In this document: positions 43,479 through 52,754 of the stretch, one piece after another
Layout: each line of letters starts with the position of its first letter
How positions within the stretch are numbered: position 1 is the first letter of the stretch
Assembly: GCF_044464525.1 (NCBI RefSeq)
Contig: NZ_JBIQLE010000003.1
Location: 129,251-193,250, forward strand
From: Pusillimonas sp044464525
GTDB lineage: Bacteria; Pseudomonadota; Gammaproteobacteria; Burkholderiales; Burkholderiaceae_B
Length of the DNA: 64,000 nucleotides
Direction: 5' to 3'
The notes under the pieces: model-generated
Database searches by the model: none
What the model saw: the letters and a program-made list of their open reading frames with translations, nothing else
What the model was told of the DNA's origin: nothing
Program-made: the position numbers and the translations under genes

Positions 43479-44138
43479 CTAGCGAGAGGGCAACGCCTCG
43501 AGGTACTGCTTGGTTTCGGCCAGACTCACCACGTCACCATATTTGGTGTCGATGTCGAATAGGCTTTGCTGATGGGATGCTGCCGAGCGGTCGCCCACGC
43601 CTTCGGCCACGACCATCGGCCTGACACCCAGTTGCACCGCATCCACCGCGGTGGCCCGCACGCACCCGCTCGTGGAAGTGCCTGTCATGATGAGCGTGTC
43701 GACGCCGTAACTTACCAGACGCGATATCAGGTCGGACCCAAAAAAACACGATGCGTACTTCTTGTATAACAAGATATCACCGTCGGAGCGGTCCAGCCTT
43801 TTGTCCAATTGGTAGCCCTCGCCGCCGACATGCAAGGTAGATTGCCCCCGCATCTTCTGATGCCAGATTCCAGCATCACGCACGTTCGCGTCTTCGTAGC
43901 GCACCATGCTGAAAATCACCGGCACGCCCTTCTGGCGTGCAACATGCGTCAGTATGTTCGTAGCATCGATCTGGGCGCTTAGGTCGGAACCCAATGGCTG
44001 GGATGAGTCGGTAAAGCTATTGCTAAGGTCGATGACGATCAGCGCCGGGCGCGTGCCGAAGCCAAGACGGCCCCCGAAGCCTCTTTCTTGAAAAAACTCG
44101 GCATCGCTCCGGTCCAAACTTTCGGCTAAGTTACTCAT
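43479..44138 (-). CDS. Isochorismatase-family amidohydrolase (maleamate amidase/N-carbamoylsarcosine amidase-like)
   Basis: The 219-aa cysteine hydrolase has the catalytic triad Asp37 (ALIVIDLSN), Lys126 (LLYKKYASCFFG) and Cys159 (GTSTSGCVRATAVDA). Overall it is closest to N-carbamoylsarcosine amidases and NicF, which splits maleamate to maleate and ammonia in nicotinate breakdown. It is the last gene of the transporter operon, 51 bases after livM. That links uptake with amide hydrolysis. Confidence 0.85.
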   Translation of the reverse strand: MSNLAESLDRSDAEFFQERGFGGRLGFGTRPALIVIDLSNSFTDSSQPLGSDLSAQIDATNILTHVARQKGVPVIFSMVRYEDANVRDAGIWHQKMRGQSTLHVGGEGYQLDKRLDRSDGDILLYKKYASCFFGSDLISRLVSYGVDTLIMTGTSTSGCVRATAVDAVQLGVRPMVVAEGVGDRSAASHQQSLFDIDTKYGDVVSLAETKQYLEALPSR

Positions 44139-44189
44139 GTTGATTCTCTCTTCTATAAATAATTCAGATAAATAATGCAGTAGTTGCGG

Positions 44190-45248
44190 TTAATTTGCGG
44201 CGGCCTCGGCGCGCGCAGCCGAGTGCGACCTGGAACCCGCCCGGCGGCCCGACAACTCGCGGCCCTTGGTCAGGCCGTCCGGCCGCAGAAGCAGCACCAC
44301 GGCCAGGAACGCCGCCAAACCAAGCGGCTGTACGCCGCCGGGCAGGGCAAGCGTTGTCGCGCCCACCTGAAGCCCGCCTTCGGCCAGCCGCAGCGCCTCG
44401 ATCAGCAGGGACACCGCCACGGTTCCCGCTACCGCTCCTGTCAGGCTGCGGCTGCCGCCGATGATCAGCATGGCCAGCAGAATGAACGTGGCGTCGAGAT
44501 ACAAGGCGTCCGGCGACAGAAATCCCACGAAATGCGCATACATGGCTCCCGCCACTCCGCACATGCCGGCGCTCAATACGAAGGACAGCAGCCTCATCTT
44601 CACGATGGAGACGGCACAAGCCTGCGCCGCCGGCACGCTCTCGCGGGTGGCGCGCAGCATGAGCCCGTATCTTGACCGCTGGTATATCCATGCCAGCACG
44701 ATGCAGACAGCCACCGCCAGCAGCGCCCAGAACGGCGTGACAAATGTCGGAATGCCGCTAATCCAGCTTGTGCCAGCCCTAACAGACGACCAGTTTGGAA
44801 ACACGCTGTTCAACACCACGAGAAACCCGAATGTGGTGATGGTGGAAGCAAGGCCCGACATTCGCATGATGACCGCCCCCAGCATAAGCGCCAGCACCAT
44901 GCATAGCACAGCCGCCAGCACCAGGCTGATTTCGAAGCCATAAGCGTGATTGCGCAGCACGTCGGGCAATGCGGACAGCATCATGCGTTTCCACATGGGG
45001 TCGAGCGTGACCCACGCCGCCGTGTAGGCGCCCAGGCACATGAAACCGACATGGCCGAACGACAACAGGCCGGAATTGCCTACAAACAGATAAATTCCCA
45101 CCACCGCGATCATCCGGACCAGCATTTCGGTGACAGTGATGTGTTGGCGTTCGCCACCCAGCAAATATGTCAGGGCGACCACCAGCGCCAGGATCGATAT
45201 GAGAGCGATCGGGGTGAAAAACGCGGGAGCGTTGAGTTTTTTGGACAT
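44190..45248 (-). CDS. Branched-chain-type ABC transporter permease (LivM)
   Basis: The 352-aa inner-membrane permease has about nine hydrophobic segments and the LivM signature region GLLSFGHVGFMCLGAYTAAW, plus GGSRSLTGAVAGTV near the C-terminus. A short basic tail follows. With the LivH-like permease it forms the pore of a HAAT-family importer. It lies 6 bases after livH. Confidence 0.9.
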   Translation of the reverse strand: MSKKLNAPAFFTPIALISILALVVALTYLLGGERQHITVTEMLVRMIAVVGIYLFVGNSGLLSFGHVGFMCLGAYTAAWVTLDPMWKRMMLSALPDVLRNHAYGFEISLVLAAVLCMVLALMLGAVIMRMSGLASTITTFGFLVVLNSVFPNWSSVRAGTSWISGIPTFVTPFWALLAVAVCIVLAWIYQRSRYGLMLRATRESVPAAQACAVSIVKMRLLSFVLSAGMCGVAGAMYAHFVGFLSPDALYLDATFILLAMLIIGGSRSLTGAVAGTVAVSLLIEALRLAEGGLQVGATTLALPGGVQPLGLAAFLAVVLLLRPDGLTKGRELSGRRAGSRSHSAARAEAAAN

Positions 45249-45254
45249 GGCGGT

Positions 45255-46157
45255 TTAAATCCGTTCCGTCAAAGCGCGAGAGGGGAACAAGCCCTTTGGC
45301 CTGAAAACGAGAATCAGGATGATCAGCCCAAACGCGAACGCGTCCCGGAAGTCGCGCAGATCGGGCGGCAGCAGAGCCTGAAACAGCGACATGGAAACGC
45401 CGATGATGAAGCCCCCCGCCACCGCTCCGATCAGGCTGCCCATGCCGCCGATCACCGTGGCAACGAAACCGAAGATCATCAGCGGCAGGCCCAGGGTGGG
45501 CGACAACGCTCCCGTCTGCACAATGAACAGCAGGGACACTGCCGCGGCCAGCACGCCGCTCAGGGCGAAGGCGACGGCGATAACCCGGTTGCCTCTTACC
45601 CCCAGCAGGCGAGCCATCTTGAAATCGGTGGCCGCCGCTCGCATTTGCAGGCCGATTGGCGTGTATTTGAGCAAAATGCCCAACCCCGCCAGCAGCACGA
45701 TCGTCACGCCTATGGTGACCAATTGAACCAGCGAAACCCGAATATCGCCCAGCATGATGGTCTTGTTCAGTGCCGGCCATAGATCGATGCCTTTTGGACG
45801 CGCGCCGTAGATCATCATGATGCCGCTCTGGATGAAATAACTCAGCGCGAATGAAGCGATCAGCAACGTACCGACGGACGCGGTCCTGAGGGGCTTGAAC
45901 AGTACCGCATCCGAAACCAGCGCCGCGACGACGACCACCGCGCACACCACCAGCACCACTGCCGCCCAGCTCCATCCCACGAACAGCATGTGCGTCACGG
46001 CATCGGCCGTGGGCAGGATCAGGGCATACGCACCGATGGTGATGAAATCGCCGTGCGCGAAATTGATCAGCCTCAGCACCCCCATCAACAAGCCTAAACC
46101 CAAGGCCACCAGGGCATACAAGCTGCCCAGGCTAGCGGCGTCCAGAATCATTTGCAT
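45255..46157 (-). CDS. Branched-chain-type ABC transporter permease (LivH)
   Basis: The 300-aa permease has a LivH-type start (LDAASLGSLYALVALGLGLLMGVLRLINFAHGDFITIGAYA) and GGMGSLIGAVAGGFIIG in the C-terminal half. About eight hydrophobic segments are visible. The start overlaps the livF stop by one base. Confidence 0.91.
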   Translation of the reverse strand: MQMILDAASLGSLYALVALGLGLLMGVLRLINFAHGDFITIGAYALILPTADAVTHMLFVGWSWAAVVLVVCAVVVVAALVSDAVLFKPLRTASVGTLLIASFALSYFIQSGIMMIYGARPKGIDLWPALNKTIMLGDIRVSLVQLVTIGVTIVLLAGLGILLKYTPIGLQMRAAATDFKMARLLGVRGNRVIAVAFALSGVLAAAVSLLFIVQTGALSPTLGLPLMIFGFVATVIGGMGSLIGAVAGGFIIGVSMSLFQALLPPDLRDFRDAFAFGLIILILVFRPKGLFPSRALTERI

Positions 46158-46915
46158 CAGACCACTCCCGCCCGGGCCTGTTCCGGCTGATCCAAGCCAA
46201 AGTACGCCGCCTTCACGGCAACCCCGTCGGACAATGATTGCGCGGAAGACGACAAGCGCATCCGTCCACCCCGCAGCACATGAATCGTATCGGCGTACTT
46301 CATGACCCGGTTCGAACTTTGTTCATTGATCAATAGCGTGAGGCCCCGCTTTTCGCGCAAGGCCAGCAAGACCCGGTAAACGTCGCCGATAACCCTGGGC
46401 GCCAAACCCAGCGAGGGCTCGTCGATCAACATGCACTTGACGTTCGTGAGCACGCTGCGCCCGATGACAAGCATTTGTTGTTCGCCGCCCGACAGCAGGC
46501 CGGCGTGGAAATGGAGACGTTCCCGCAAGCGGGGAAACAAATCCAAAACCATCTCGACCTCTTGCTTAACCGTTTTTCTGTCGGAGCGCATGTAAGTGCC
46601 GATCAACAGGTTCTCGTGGACCGTCATGTCGGAGAACACGTGCCGGCCCTCGGGTACGAAGCTGATTCCCAGGCGCGCGATATCTTCGGCCTTCCGGCCC
46701 AAGAGCGGCGCGCCACGGTATTCGATGCGCCCCTGACAAATATTGGCGGGAAGCGCTCCGGCAATAGCGCTGAGCAAGGTGGATTTGCCCGCCCCGTTCT
46801 GGCCGACGATGCAGGCCACCTCTCCTTCCAGTACGGTCAGGTCGACTTTTTGCAACGCGGGCGTCGCTCCGTAATTCACGCTCAACTGGCGGATGCTCAG
46901 CAGAAGCTTGCTCAC
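46157..46915 (-). CDS. ABC transporter ATP-binding protein (LivF)
   Basis: The 252-aa ATPase carries Walker A GQNGAGKSTLLSAI, a signature LSGGEQQMLVIGRSVL and Walker B CMLIDEPSLGLAP. FVPEGRHVFSDMTVHENL is typical of LivF. It overlaps livG by 4 bases. Confidence 0.93.
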   Translation of the reverse strand: MSKLLLSIRQLSVNYGATPALQKVDLTVLEGEVACIVGQNGAGKSTLLSAIAGALPANICQGRIEYRGAPLLGRKAEDIARLGISFVPEGRHVFSDMTVHENLLIGTYMRSDRKTVKQEVEMVLDLFPRLRERLHFHAGLLSGGEQQMLVIGRSVLTNVKCMLIDEPSLGLAPRVIGDVYRVLLALREKRGLTLLINEQSSNRVMKYADTIHVLRGGRMRLSSSAQSLSDGVAVKAAYFGLDQPEQARAGVV

Positions 46916-47679
46916 TCATCCTCTCCGAGATAGGCCGCTATGACTTTCGCATCGTTAAGGGTTTGAGCCGGCGTTCCCGCCGCCAGTTCCAGCCCGCCGC
47001 TCATGACGAGAGTCCAGTCGCACACGTCGCGCACCAGCCCCATATTGTGTTCGATCAATAGCACGCCGCAAGACATTGAGGCCGCGATTTCCCGGATGAG
47101 CTTGCCCAGATGCGCACACTCCTCATCCGACATGCCCGCAGCGGGCTCATCGAGCAGCAGATAACTCGGGTCGCCTATCAAGGCGCGAGCCATTCCGACG
47201 CGGCGTTCATCGACATAAGGTATGGCGTCGGCGCTGCAATGCAGGTCGCCTTCGTAGCCCACCCAGCCAAGAAGATCGGCTGCCGCACCGGACGCCCGGC
47301 GCCGGCTCATGCCCAAAGCAAGGCCGGCGACCTCTACGTTTTCAAGAACGCTAAGCTCGCCGAACAGCCGCCCGCCCTGAAACGTCCGCGCAACACCTTT
47401 CTTTCGGGCGCGCTCGGGCGACCAACGGCCGACCGGCTTTGCGTCCAGGAAAATGCCGCCGTCAGACGGGCTCAGGAACCCACTGAGGCAATTGACCAGT
47501 GTCGTCTTGCCTGCGCCATTGGGGCCGATCAAACCCGTGACCCGACCCGGCGACATGCCAAGACTTATATTGGAAATTGCCGCCAGCGCTCCGAACCTGA
47601 CGCTGACCCCCTCCACCTTGAGGCCCGTCGAGCAGGTGGCCGTGGCATGCGAGGCTACGGTGGTCTCAAACCGCTGCAT
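46912..47679 (-). CDS. ABC transporter ATP-binding protein (LivG)
   Basis: The 255-aa ATPase carries Walker A GPNGAGKTTLVNCLSG, Walker B YLLLDEPAAGMSDEEC and the LivG-type RTFQGGRLFGELSVLENV. The ABC signature is altered: VDERRVGMARALIGDP replaces the usual LSYGQQRRLEIARAL, which departs at the LSGGQ core. Whether ATP hydrolysis is affected cannot be judged. It lies 6 bases after the substrate-binding protein gene. Confidence 0.9.
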   Translation of the reverse strand: MQRFETTVASHATATCSTGLKVEGVSVRFGALAAISNISLGMSPGRVTGLIGPNGAGKTTLVNCLSGFLSPSDGGIFLDAKPVGRWSPERARKKGVARTFQGGRLFGELSVLENVEVAGLALGMSRRRASGAAADLLGWVGYEGDLHCSADAIPYVDERRVGMARALIGDPSYLLLDEPAAGMSDEECAHLGKLIREIAASMSCGVLLIEHNMGLVRDVCDWTLVMSGGLELAAGTPAQTLNDAKVIAAYLGEDE

Positions 47680-47685
47680 GGCCGC

Positions 47686-48885
47686 TTAGTTGGACATGCG
47701 GTACAAAAGGTTTGCAGGCAGCGGTTCGCCTCGCTCCATAAGTTGAACGCCACTTTGCTTGCCATTTTGTATTTCGACAATTACCTGTTCGGGGGCGTCC
47801 TGGATATGCAGCTCGGGCGTAAAGCTGTACGGCCCCAGGAAAGTAGGCTCGTCCTTGTAGCTGTTCATCACCTCAAGCACGGCCTTTGAATCAAATGTGC
47901 CGGCTTTTTCAACCGCTTTCACCCACAACTCGAGCCAGGCATAAATTGCAAATGCCGATGGCTGGGTGATTTCTTTGCCCACACGCTCTTTGTATTGCTG
48001 TGCGACCTTTTGCACGGACTCGCGCGGATCGCCCACCACAGTGCCTTGCTGGCCCGTGTAGAAGTTGCTTAGATCGGGAACTGAGTTCATCCAGAATGTG
48101 CCTGCCATGCCCTGGCTGCTGATGATGGGAAGATCGATGTCGGCGCCGCGAATCTGTCGCAGCGCTGTCGCGCCCCCTGGAAGAACGGTGCACAGCATGA
48201 TGAATTCGGCGTTATCGCTGCCAATGGCATTATGCAGCCGCGTGATCTGCGAGGCCAAAGAAGGGTCGCCGTTCTTGAATGTATCTTTGCCGGCCATCTT
48301 GCCGCCCAGCTTTTCCCACTGCCATTCGAAGCCGGCGCAAATGGATTTTGTGTACTCGAGCATCGTGTCAGTCAGCATGTAGGCCGATTTATAACCACGG
48401 TCTTTGAATGCCCAATTGGCTGCGTAAACACCCTCGGACTGGCCGGCCCTGCCCGCGCTGAATACGTATGGGCCGACTCCGACCGGACCCATCTTGGCGT
48501 CTCCGGCGCACAGCGATACTGCGATAACGTTCGCCCGGTTGGCCTGTAGCGCGGCCGGCGCGCCAAAGTCGTAATCACAGGACACCACTACCAGCTTGGC
48601 GCCGTCGGATAGAACCGCCGACCCCGCCTTCGAACCCTCGACCCGGTCCGACTTGGTGTCGGCGACGACCGGCCGAACCTGATGGCCGAGCACCCCGCCC
48701 CGCTGGTTCAACTGTTCGAGATAAAGCCTGGCCATCTCGACGCCCTCTTCGTCGTATGGCTCCATGAAACCGGATTGTGCCACTGCAAAACCCACGACAA
48801 TTTCTTTTTGTTCCGCCGCCACAGGGCCCGCCACCAAGCTTGCCATTGCCAAGCCTCCAAACAGCAATGCCCTTTTTTTGTACAT
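47686..48885 (-). CDS. ABC transporter substrate-binding protein (HAAT family)
   Basis: The 399-aa periplasmic protein has a Sec signal peptide (MYKKRALLFGGLAMASLVAGPVAAEQ, cleavage near residue 25) and a type I periplasmic-binding fold of the Leu/Ile/Val or amide group (EIVVGFAVAQSGFMEPYDEEGV). The two lobes and the hinge pattern look complete. Aromatic acids and amides are common ligands of such proteins in catabolic clusters. The start at 48885 has AGGATAGGA upstream. It is the first gene of the transporter operon. Confidence 0.88.
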   Translation of the reverse strand: MYKKRALLFGGLAMASLVAGPVAAEQKEIVVGFAVAQSGFMEPYDEEGVEMARLYLEQLNQRGGVLGHQVRPVVADTKSDRVEGSKAGSAVLSDGAKLVVVSCDYDFGAPAALQANRANVIAVSLCAGDAKMGPVGVGPYVFSAGRAGQSEGVYAANWAFKDRGYKSAYMLTDTMLEYTKSICAGFEWQWEKLGGKMAGKDTFKNGDPSLASQITRLHNAIGSDNAEFIMLCTVLPGGATALRQIRGADIDLPIISSQGMAGTFWMNSVPDLSNFYTGQQGTVVGDPRESVQKVAQQYKERVGKEITQPSAFAIYAWLELWVKAVEKAGTFDSKAVLEVMNSYKDEPTFLGPYSFTPELHIQDAPEQVIVEIQNGKQSGVQLMERGEPLPANLLYRMSN

Positions 48886-49261
48886 ATTCCTATCCTTTTG
48901 CCGTGAAACGCATGTGTGACGGGTTAAATAGCGCAAAAAAACACTCGGTATGCGACTGCATACACAATATGCGAGCGTCATTGATCAAGCTACTAGGGTT
49001 TTCCCGTCCCAAAAGTCGTAATTTGTTCAAATTTCGGACCAGCCAACGGCGGCTTTGCCACTTGCGGCATAGATACTCAAGCAAACGGCGCCAGAAAGCG
49101 TGATGCGGGCCAGGCTCAAAGACCTATGGCCACACCACGCTCGTTGCGTTGCATGGAATGACGAGGGGGGTGCCGCTGCGTTTGCGCTGGCAATCCGCTG
49201 TGGCGTCCTGTGCCCGCCGCCTAGGAAGACGGCGGCGGGAATGTTGCGGCATCAGTCCCGC
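48886..49261. promoter_or_regulatory. 376-base non-coding region: promoter and operator of the transporter, end of the dioxygenase operon
   Basis: No gene is supported here. GTATGC-GACT-GCATAC at 48948-48963 is a perfect inverted repeat 62 bases before the substrate-binding protein start and is a likely operator. A perfect 9-bp GC-rich stem (CCCGCCGCC 49213-49221, GGCGGCGGG 49231-49239) lies just past the dioxygenase beta gene. It lacks a T run, so it is at best a weak terminator. Confidence 0.5.
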
Positions 49262-49792
49262 TTAGACGGGATAAACAACATCATTGGCCAGGATTTCGGT
49301 GTCATAAATGACCTGACGCTCTTTGAGCAGCAGGTGGTCGCCCGATCGAACAAAGGTGTCGTAGTAGCGGCCCGCCAAGTGAACCGTGGATGGGCCTTCG
49401 ATGAGGGTTTGCATCAGCAGGAAGTTGGCTTCGGCTTCGATTTCCCCTTCGTCGCTCTGGCTGAGCACCCTGGTATTGGTCACGATGTGCAGCATATAGC
49501 GCGGGGCATACATCAGCGTTTCGTTGATAGCCAGGGCACGGTCATGCATGGCATCGCGGCCGTCGTCATAGATCAGGCCGACCAACAAGCCCAAATCGGC
49601 GTTCTCGCGCGCCGTTACACGATACATGGCATCTTCACAGAAGAACTCGGGCCATTTGTCGATCAGCTTGTTATCCAAGACGGCACAATATTCGGCATTG
49701 AATGCCTCGATTTCCGCTTTGAGTTTCAAAGCAGTGGCCGCATCAAGTTGCGCATGATTGTACGCATAGCTTTTATTCACGTTCATAAGCAT
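49262..49792 (-). CDS. Ring-hydroxylating dioxygenase, beta subunit
   Basis: The 176-aa protein is a typical beta subunit of aromatic-ring dioxygenases (cone fold): KAEIEAFNAEYCAVLDNKLIDKWPEFFCEDAMYRVTARENAD, then APRYMLHIVTNTRV and a C-terminal LKERQVIYDTEILANDVVYPV. It holds the alpha subunits in an alpha3beta3 hexamer. It begins one base after the alpha stop; ATG at 49786 is an alternative start. Confidence 0.9.
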   Translation of the reverse strand: MLMNVNKSYAYNHAQLDAATALKLKAEIEAFNAEYCAVLDNKLIDKWPEFFCEDAMYRVTARENADLGLLVGLIYDDGRDAMHDRALAINETLMYAPRYMLHIVTNTRVLSQSDEGEIEAEANFLLMQTLIEGPSTVHLAGRYYDTFVRSGDHLLLKERQVIYDTEILANDVVYPV

Positions 49793-49793
49793 T

Positions 49794-51083
49794 TTAAAAC
49801 CCCATTACGCTGCGATAGTACTGGTACATGGCGCGAATCGCCGCTTCGGAAATAGGAGTGTTCGGCGTACCCACCTTGCCGGAGTCGAGCTTGACCACAC
49901 CCAGATCCGTCGACGAGCGGCGTATCCCTTCCTGGGCGAATTTCATGGCCTCGTTATCTTCAATGCCGAGGAAGCCGGCCGGCCCCATCAGGTTGCCCTG
50001 GCGCAGGCGGTGACGGGTCATTTCCTCGGTGTCATCCTCGTAGCCGAACATCGTCCATTGCATGATCATGCTATTGGGGCCGTTCGGTATCATTTGACGA
50101 ATACCCATAGTGTTCATTTCACGCTGCACGACCAGGTTGGGCCAGATCGTATGCATGGTGACGGACCATGGCGAGTCGAACTCTTTGATGAAATGCAAAA
50201 TACGCTCATCGCGCAGGCGCAAGCCCTCGAAAAACGAGCGCATTTCTTGTTTGGTCTCGCTATCGACATCGGCATAGAGTTCGTCTTTTTTCGCAGACCC
50301 AATAAAGCTATGGCGGCCCAACTTTGTGTCAGTGAACATGGTCGACTTGCCGCCAGCGACGAAAAGCCCGAACACCACCAGGAACGAATGCAGCAAGGTC
50401 GCGTGGTACGGATCCTTGAGGTTCTCGTGGTACATCTTCCAGTTGCAGGGCAGCTCGTTGCGGTAATAACCAAGAACTTTCAATGGCTTGCCGGGAAACG
50501 CCACCTTGAAGTCTTCCAGCACTTCGGGGGTAAGGTATTCTTCGATTGGCTCCACCTTGTCTGAATACGAGGCGAATACCACGCCGTTCAGGACGGTCAC
50601 GTTCAACTTGAGAAGACCATGGTCTTCGTTGCGGAAATCCTTGGGCATGCCGCCATTCTTATCAACGCCCCGCTTGAATGGCACACCCTGCAGATCGCCC
50701 TTCAGGGTATACGACCACTGGTGGTAGGGACAGACAAACTCTTTGGTGTTTCCCTGGTTTTCGCGGCAGAATTCAACGCCGCGATGCGCGCAGCGGTTTT
50801 CAAAGACATGGACGGAACCATCTTCGGCGCGCGACACCACAACCGGCGTGGCCCCTACGTACGACCGCTTGAAGTCGCCGACATTTGGAATTTCGGCCTC
50901 AAGAGCGACGAAGTTCCAGGTGTCGCCCTGGAAAATGACTTCCATTTCTTTGTCATAGACTTCTTGGCTGGTGTACACCCAATCAGGAATATAGTGCAGG
51001 CCGTCTTCGGGCCATACACATTCTGATAACGGGGCGTCTTTGTACCTTACGGTTTGCCCGGTAACGGCTTGAAATTGATACAT
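49794..51083 (-). CDS. Ring-hydroxylating dioxygenase, alpha subunit (anthranilate/salicylate type)
   Basis: The 429-aa protein has a Rieske domain (Cys98, His100, Cys118, His121 in NRCAHRG...CPYHQWSY) and a catalytic domain with bridging Asp224 and iron ligands His227 and His232 (NLKDPYHATLLH). Segments such as WNFVALEAEIPNVGDFK and LQGVPFKRGV resemble the AndAc/salicylate-hydroxylase branch. That branch works with a separate ferredoxin and reductase, as found here. The likely substrate is an aminobenzoate, hydroxybenzoate or similar benzoate; this is inference. The ribosome site AGGAGC precedes the ATG, 20 bases after the reductase gene. Confidence 0.9.
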   Translation of the reverse strand: MYQFQAVTGQTVRYKDAPLSECVWPEDGLHYIPDWVYTSQEVYDKEMEVIFQGDTWNFVALEAEIPNVGDFKRSYVGATPVVVSRAEDGSVHVFENRCAHRGVEFCRENQGNTKEFVCPYHQWSYTLKGDLQGVPFKRGVDKNGGMPKDFRNEDHGLLKLNVTVLNGVVFASYSDKVEPIEEYLTPEVLEDFKVAFPGKPLKVLGYYRNELPCNWKMYHENLKDPYHATLLHSFLVVFGLFVAGGKSTMFTDTKLGRHSFIGSAKKDELYADVDSETKQEMRSFFEGLRLRDERILHFIKEFDSPWSVTMHTIWPNLVVQREMNTMGIRQMIPNGPNSMIMQWTMFGYEDDTEEMTRHRLRQGNLMGPAGFLGIEDNEAMKFAQEGIRRSSTDLGVVKLDSGKVGTPNTPISEAAIRAMYQYYRSVMGF

Positions 51084-51103
51084 GGAGAGCTCCTGTTAAG
51101 TTG

Positions 51104-52393
51104 TTAACATCCGGGTTCTTTGGCCGCCGCCACAGCTGCCTTGGCGTAAGCGCGCAATGCTATGGCGGTATTTGTGAATTGGGTGATGTCGATGGGCAAG
51201 GCGCCCTCAAGCAGAGGCCTGATGGCCCGAAGTTCGCCGCCGGCATTGACGGCAAGAGCTTGGCATGCCTTGCCATCTCGCAGCCCAAGCATGATGAAGC
51301 TGGGCGCGCCCTGATCCGGCTCGGGTTCACCTCGCACAATGTATTCGCACTGGGCTTGGGGCAAGCCAAGCATTTGTATGTTGCAGTCGAACTGGTCGGT
51401 CCAGAACCAAGGAAAAGCGGCAGGCTTGGACGGCTGGCCAAGAATGGCAGCCGCCGCGATACGCGCTTGCTCATTGGCGTTCTGCCACGACTCCAAACGC
51501 AACGCCGTACTTTGGCCATTGCGTTTTTGGCTGGTGCAGTCGCCGGCGGCATAGATTCCGGGCGCGCTGCTGCGGCACTGCTCGTCGACAAGCACGCCCC
51601 CGTTCGTCTCATCCACGTCCAGGCCGGCGGCCCTGGCAAGCGAGTTGTTCGCGGTGAGTCCGATGGCCACCAAAATGGTATCGGCCTGCAAAACTGTGCC
51701 GTCGGCCAGCGAGATGACCGCCATGCCGCTGTCGCCGCCTGACAAATCCACGTCTTGAATAGACTGGCCCAAGTGCAGGGCGGCGCCCGAACGGGCGGCA
51801 CGGCCTTGCAACCAGCCCGAAAACTCCGGGGGAACTACGCGCGCAAGGACTCGGTCGGCGGATTCAATGATACTGACTTTCGCCCCCAGGCCTACGGCGG
51901 TCGAAGCGACTTCAAGGCCAAGAAAACCACCCCCGACAATGACCACGTGCTTGCTGCGATCCATGCAGCCCCGCAAGCGCCGGGCATCATCCAAGGTGCG
52001 CAAATAGTGCACAAACGGAGACTGCGCCGGCAATGAAGGCAAGGTGCGCGCCACGCCCCCAGTGGCCAGCAAGCAGCGATCAAACGACAGCTGCGCGCCA
52101 TCGGACAACACTGCCTGGCGATTGCCGACGTCCAACTGAGTGACCCGCAAGCCCAAGCGCAGATCGATATCGCCGTTGGAGAAAAACTCGGCATCCTTTA
52201 TATGAAGAGCCGGCTCCTCGTCGGCGCCGGCGGCCAACACCGCTTTGGAAAGCGGCGGGCGCTCATACGGAGGATGAAGTTCATCGCCCACCAGCGTGAT
52301 CGCGCCTGTATAGCCCAGGTCGCGCAGCGAGGCCGCCGCCACTGCGGCAGCCTGTCCCGCACCTACAACAAGAATCGACGAAATATTTGACAT
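51104..52393 (-). CDS. Ferredoxin-NAD(P)H reductase of the dioxygenase
   Basis: The 429-aa flavoprotein is of the BphA4/AndAa type: FAD motif VVGAGQAAAVAAASLRDLG at residue 9, PPLSKAVLAAG, NAD motif VVIVGGGFLGLEVASTAVGLG near residue 150 and GIYAAGDCTS near 290. It oxidises NADH and reduces the Rieske ferredoxin encoded just upstream. It sits between the ferredoxin and alpha subunit genes in one operon. Confidence 0.92.
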   Translation of the reverse strand: MSNISSILVVGAGQAAAVAAASLRDLGYTGAITLVGDELHPPYERPPLSKAVLAAGADEEPALHIKDAEFFSNGDIDLRLGLRVTQLDVGNRQAVLSDGAQLSFDRCLLATGGVARTLPSLPAQSPFVHYLRTLDDARRLRGCMDRSKHVVIVGGGFLGLEVASTAVGLGAKVSIIESADRVLARVVPPEFSGWLQGRAARSGAALHLGQSIQDVDLSGGDSGMAVISLADGTVLQADTILVAIGLTANNSLARAAGLDVDETNGGVLVDEQCRSSAPGIYAAGDCTSQKRNGQSTALRLESWQNANEQARIAAAAILGQPSKPAAFPWFWTDQFDCNIQMLGLPQAQCEYIVRGEPEPDQGAPSFIMLGLRDGKACQALAVNAGGELRAIRPLLEGALPIDITQFTNTAIALRAYAKAAVAAAKEPGC

Positions 52394-52432
52394 GAGCTAG
52401 CGCAAATTTGAACGCCTTGGCATCGTTGACGT

Positions 52433-52738
52433 TCAGAGGGCGACGAAAATATCGTCGCCTTCGGTTTTGACGGGATAGGTTTGAATATCGACGGTTGCGG
52501 GCGCGCACATGGCTTTGCCGCTGCGAAGGTCGAACTTGGCCTGGTGCAAGGGGCATTCGATACAGCCATCTTCAAGATAGCCGTCGGACAACAACGCATA
52601 CTGATGTGTACAGACGTTGTCCGTAGCGAAATATTCGCCCTCGGTATGGTGCAAGGCCAACTGCTTGCCCTCGACATCAATCGCGAGGGATTCGTCCTCG
52701 GACACCTGGTCGGTGGTGGCTATTTTGATCCAATTCAT
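52433..52738 (-). CDS. Rieske-type ferredoxin of the dioxygenase
   Basis: The 101-aa Rieske protein has ligands Cys43, His45 (NVCTHQYALL) and Cys62, His65 (CIECPLHQAKFD). It shuttles electrons from the reductase to the oxygenase. It is the first gene of the four-gene dioxygenase operon; the inverted-repeat operator at 52755-52781 lies only 16 bases before its start. Confidence 0.93.
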   Translation of the reverse strand: MNWIKIATTDQVSEDESLAIDVEGKQLALHHTEGEYFATDNVCTHQYALLSDGYLEDGCIECPLHQAKFDLRSGKAMCAPATVDIQTYPVKTEGDDIFVAL

Positions 52739-52754
52739 AGGTTTCCAATGTTAC

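Noticed and set aside
49794..51083. Two-component benzoate/anthranilate dioxygenase (BenA/AntA type)
   Set aside because: The cluster has a separate Rieske ferredoxin and BphA4-type reductase instead of a fused ferredoxin-reductase.
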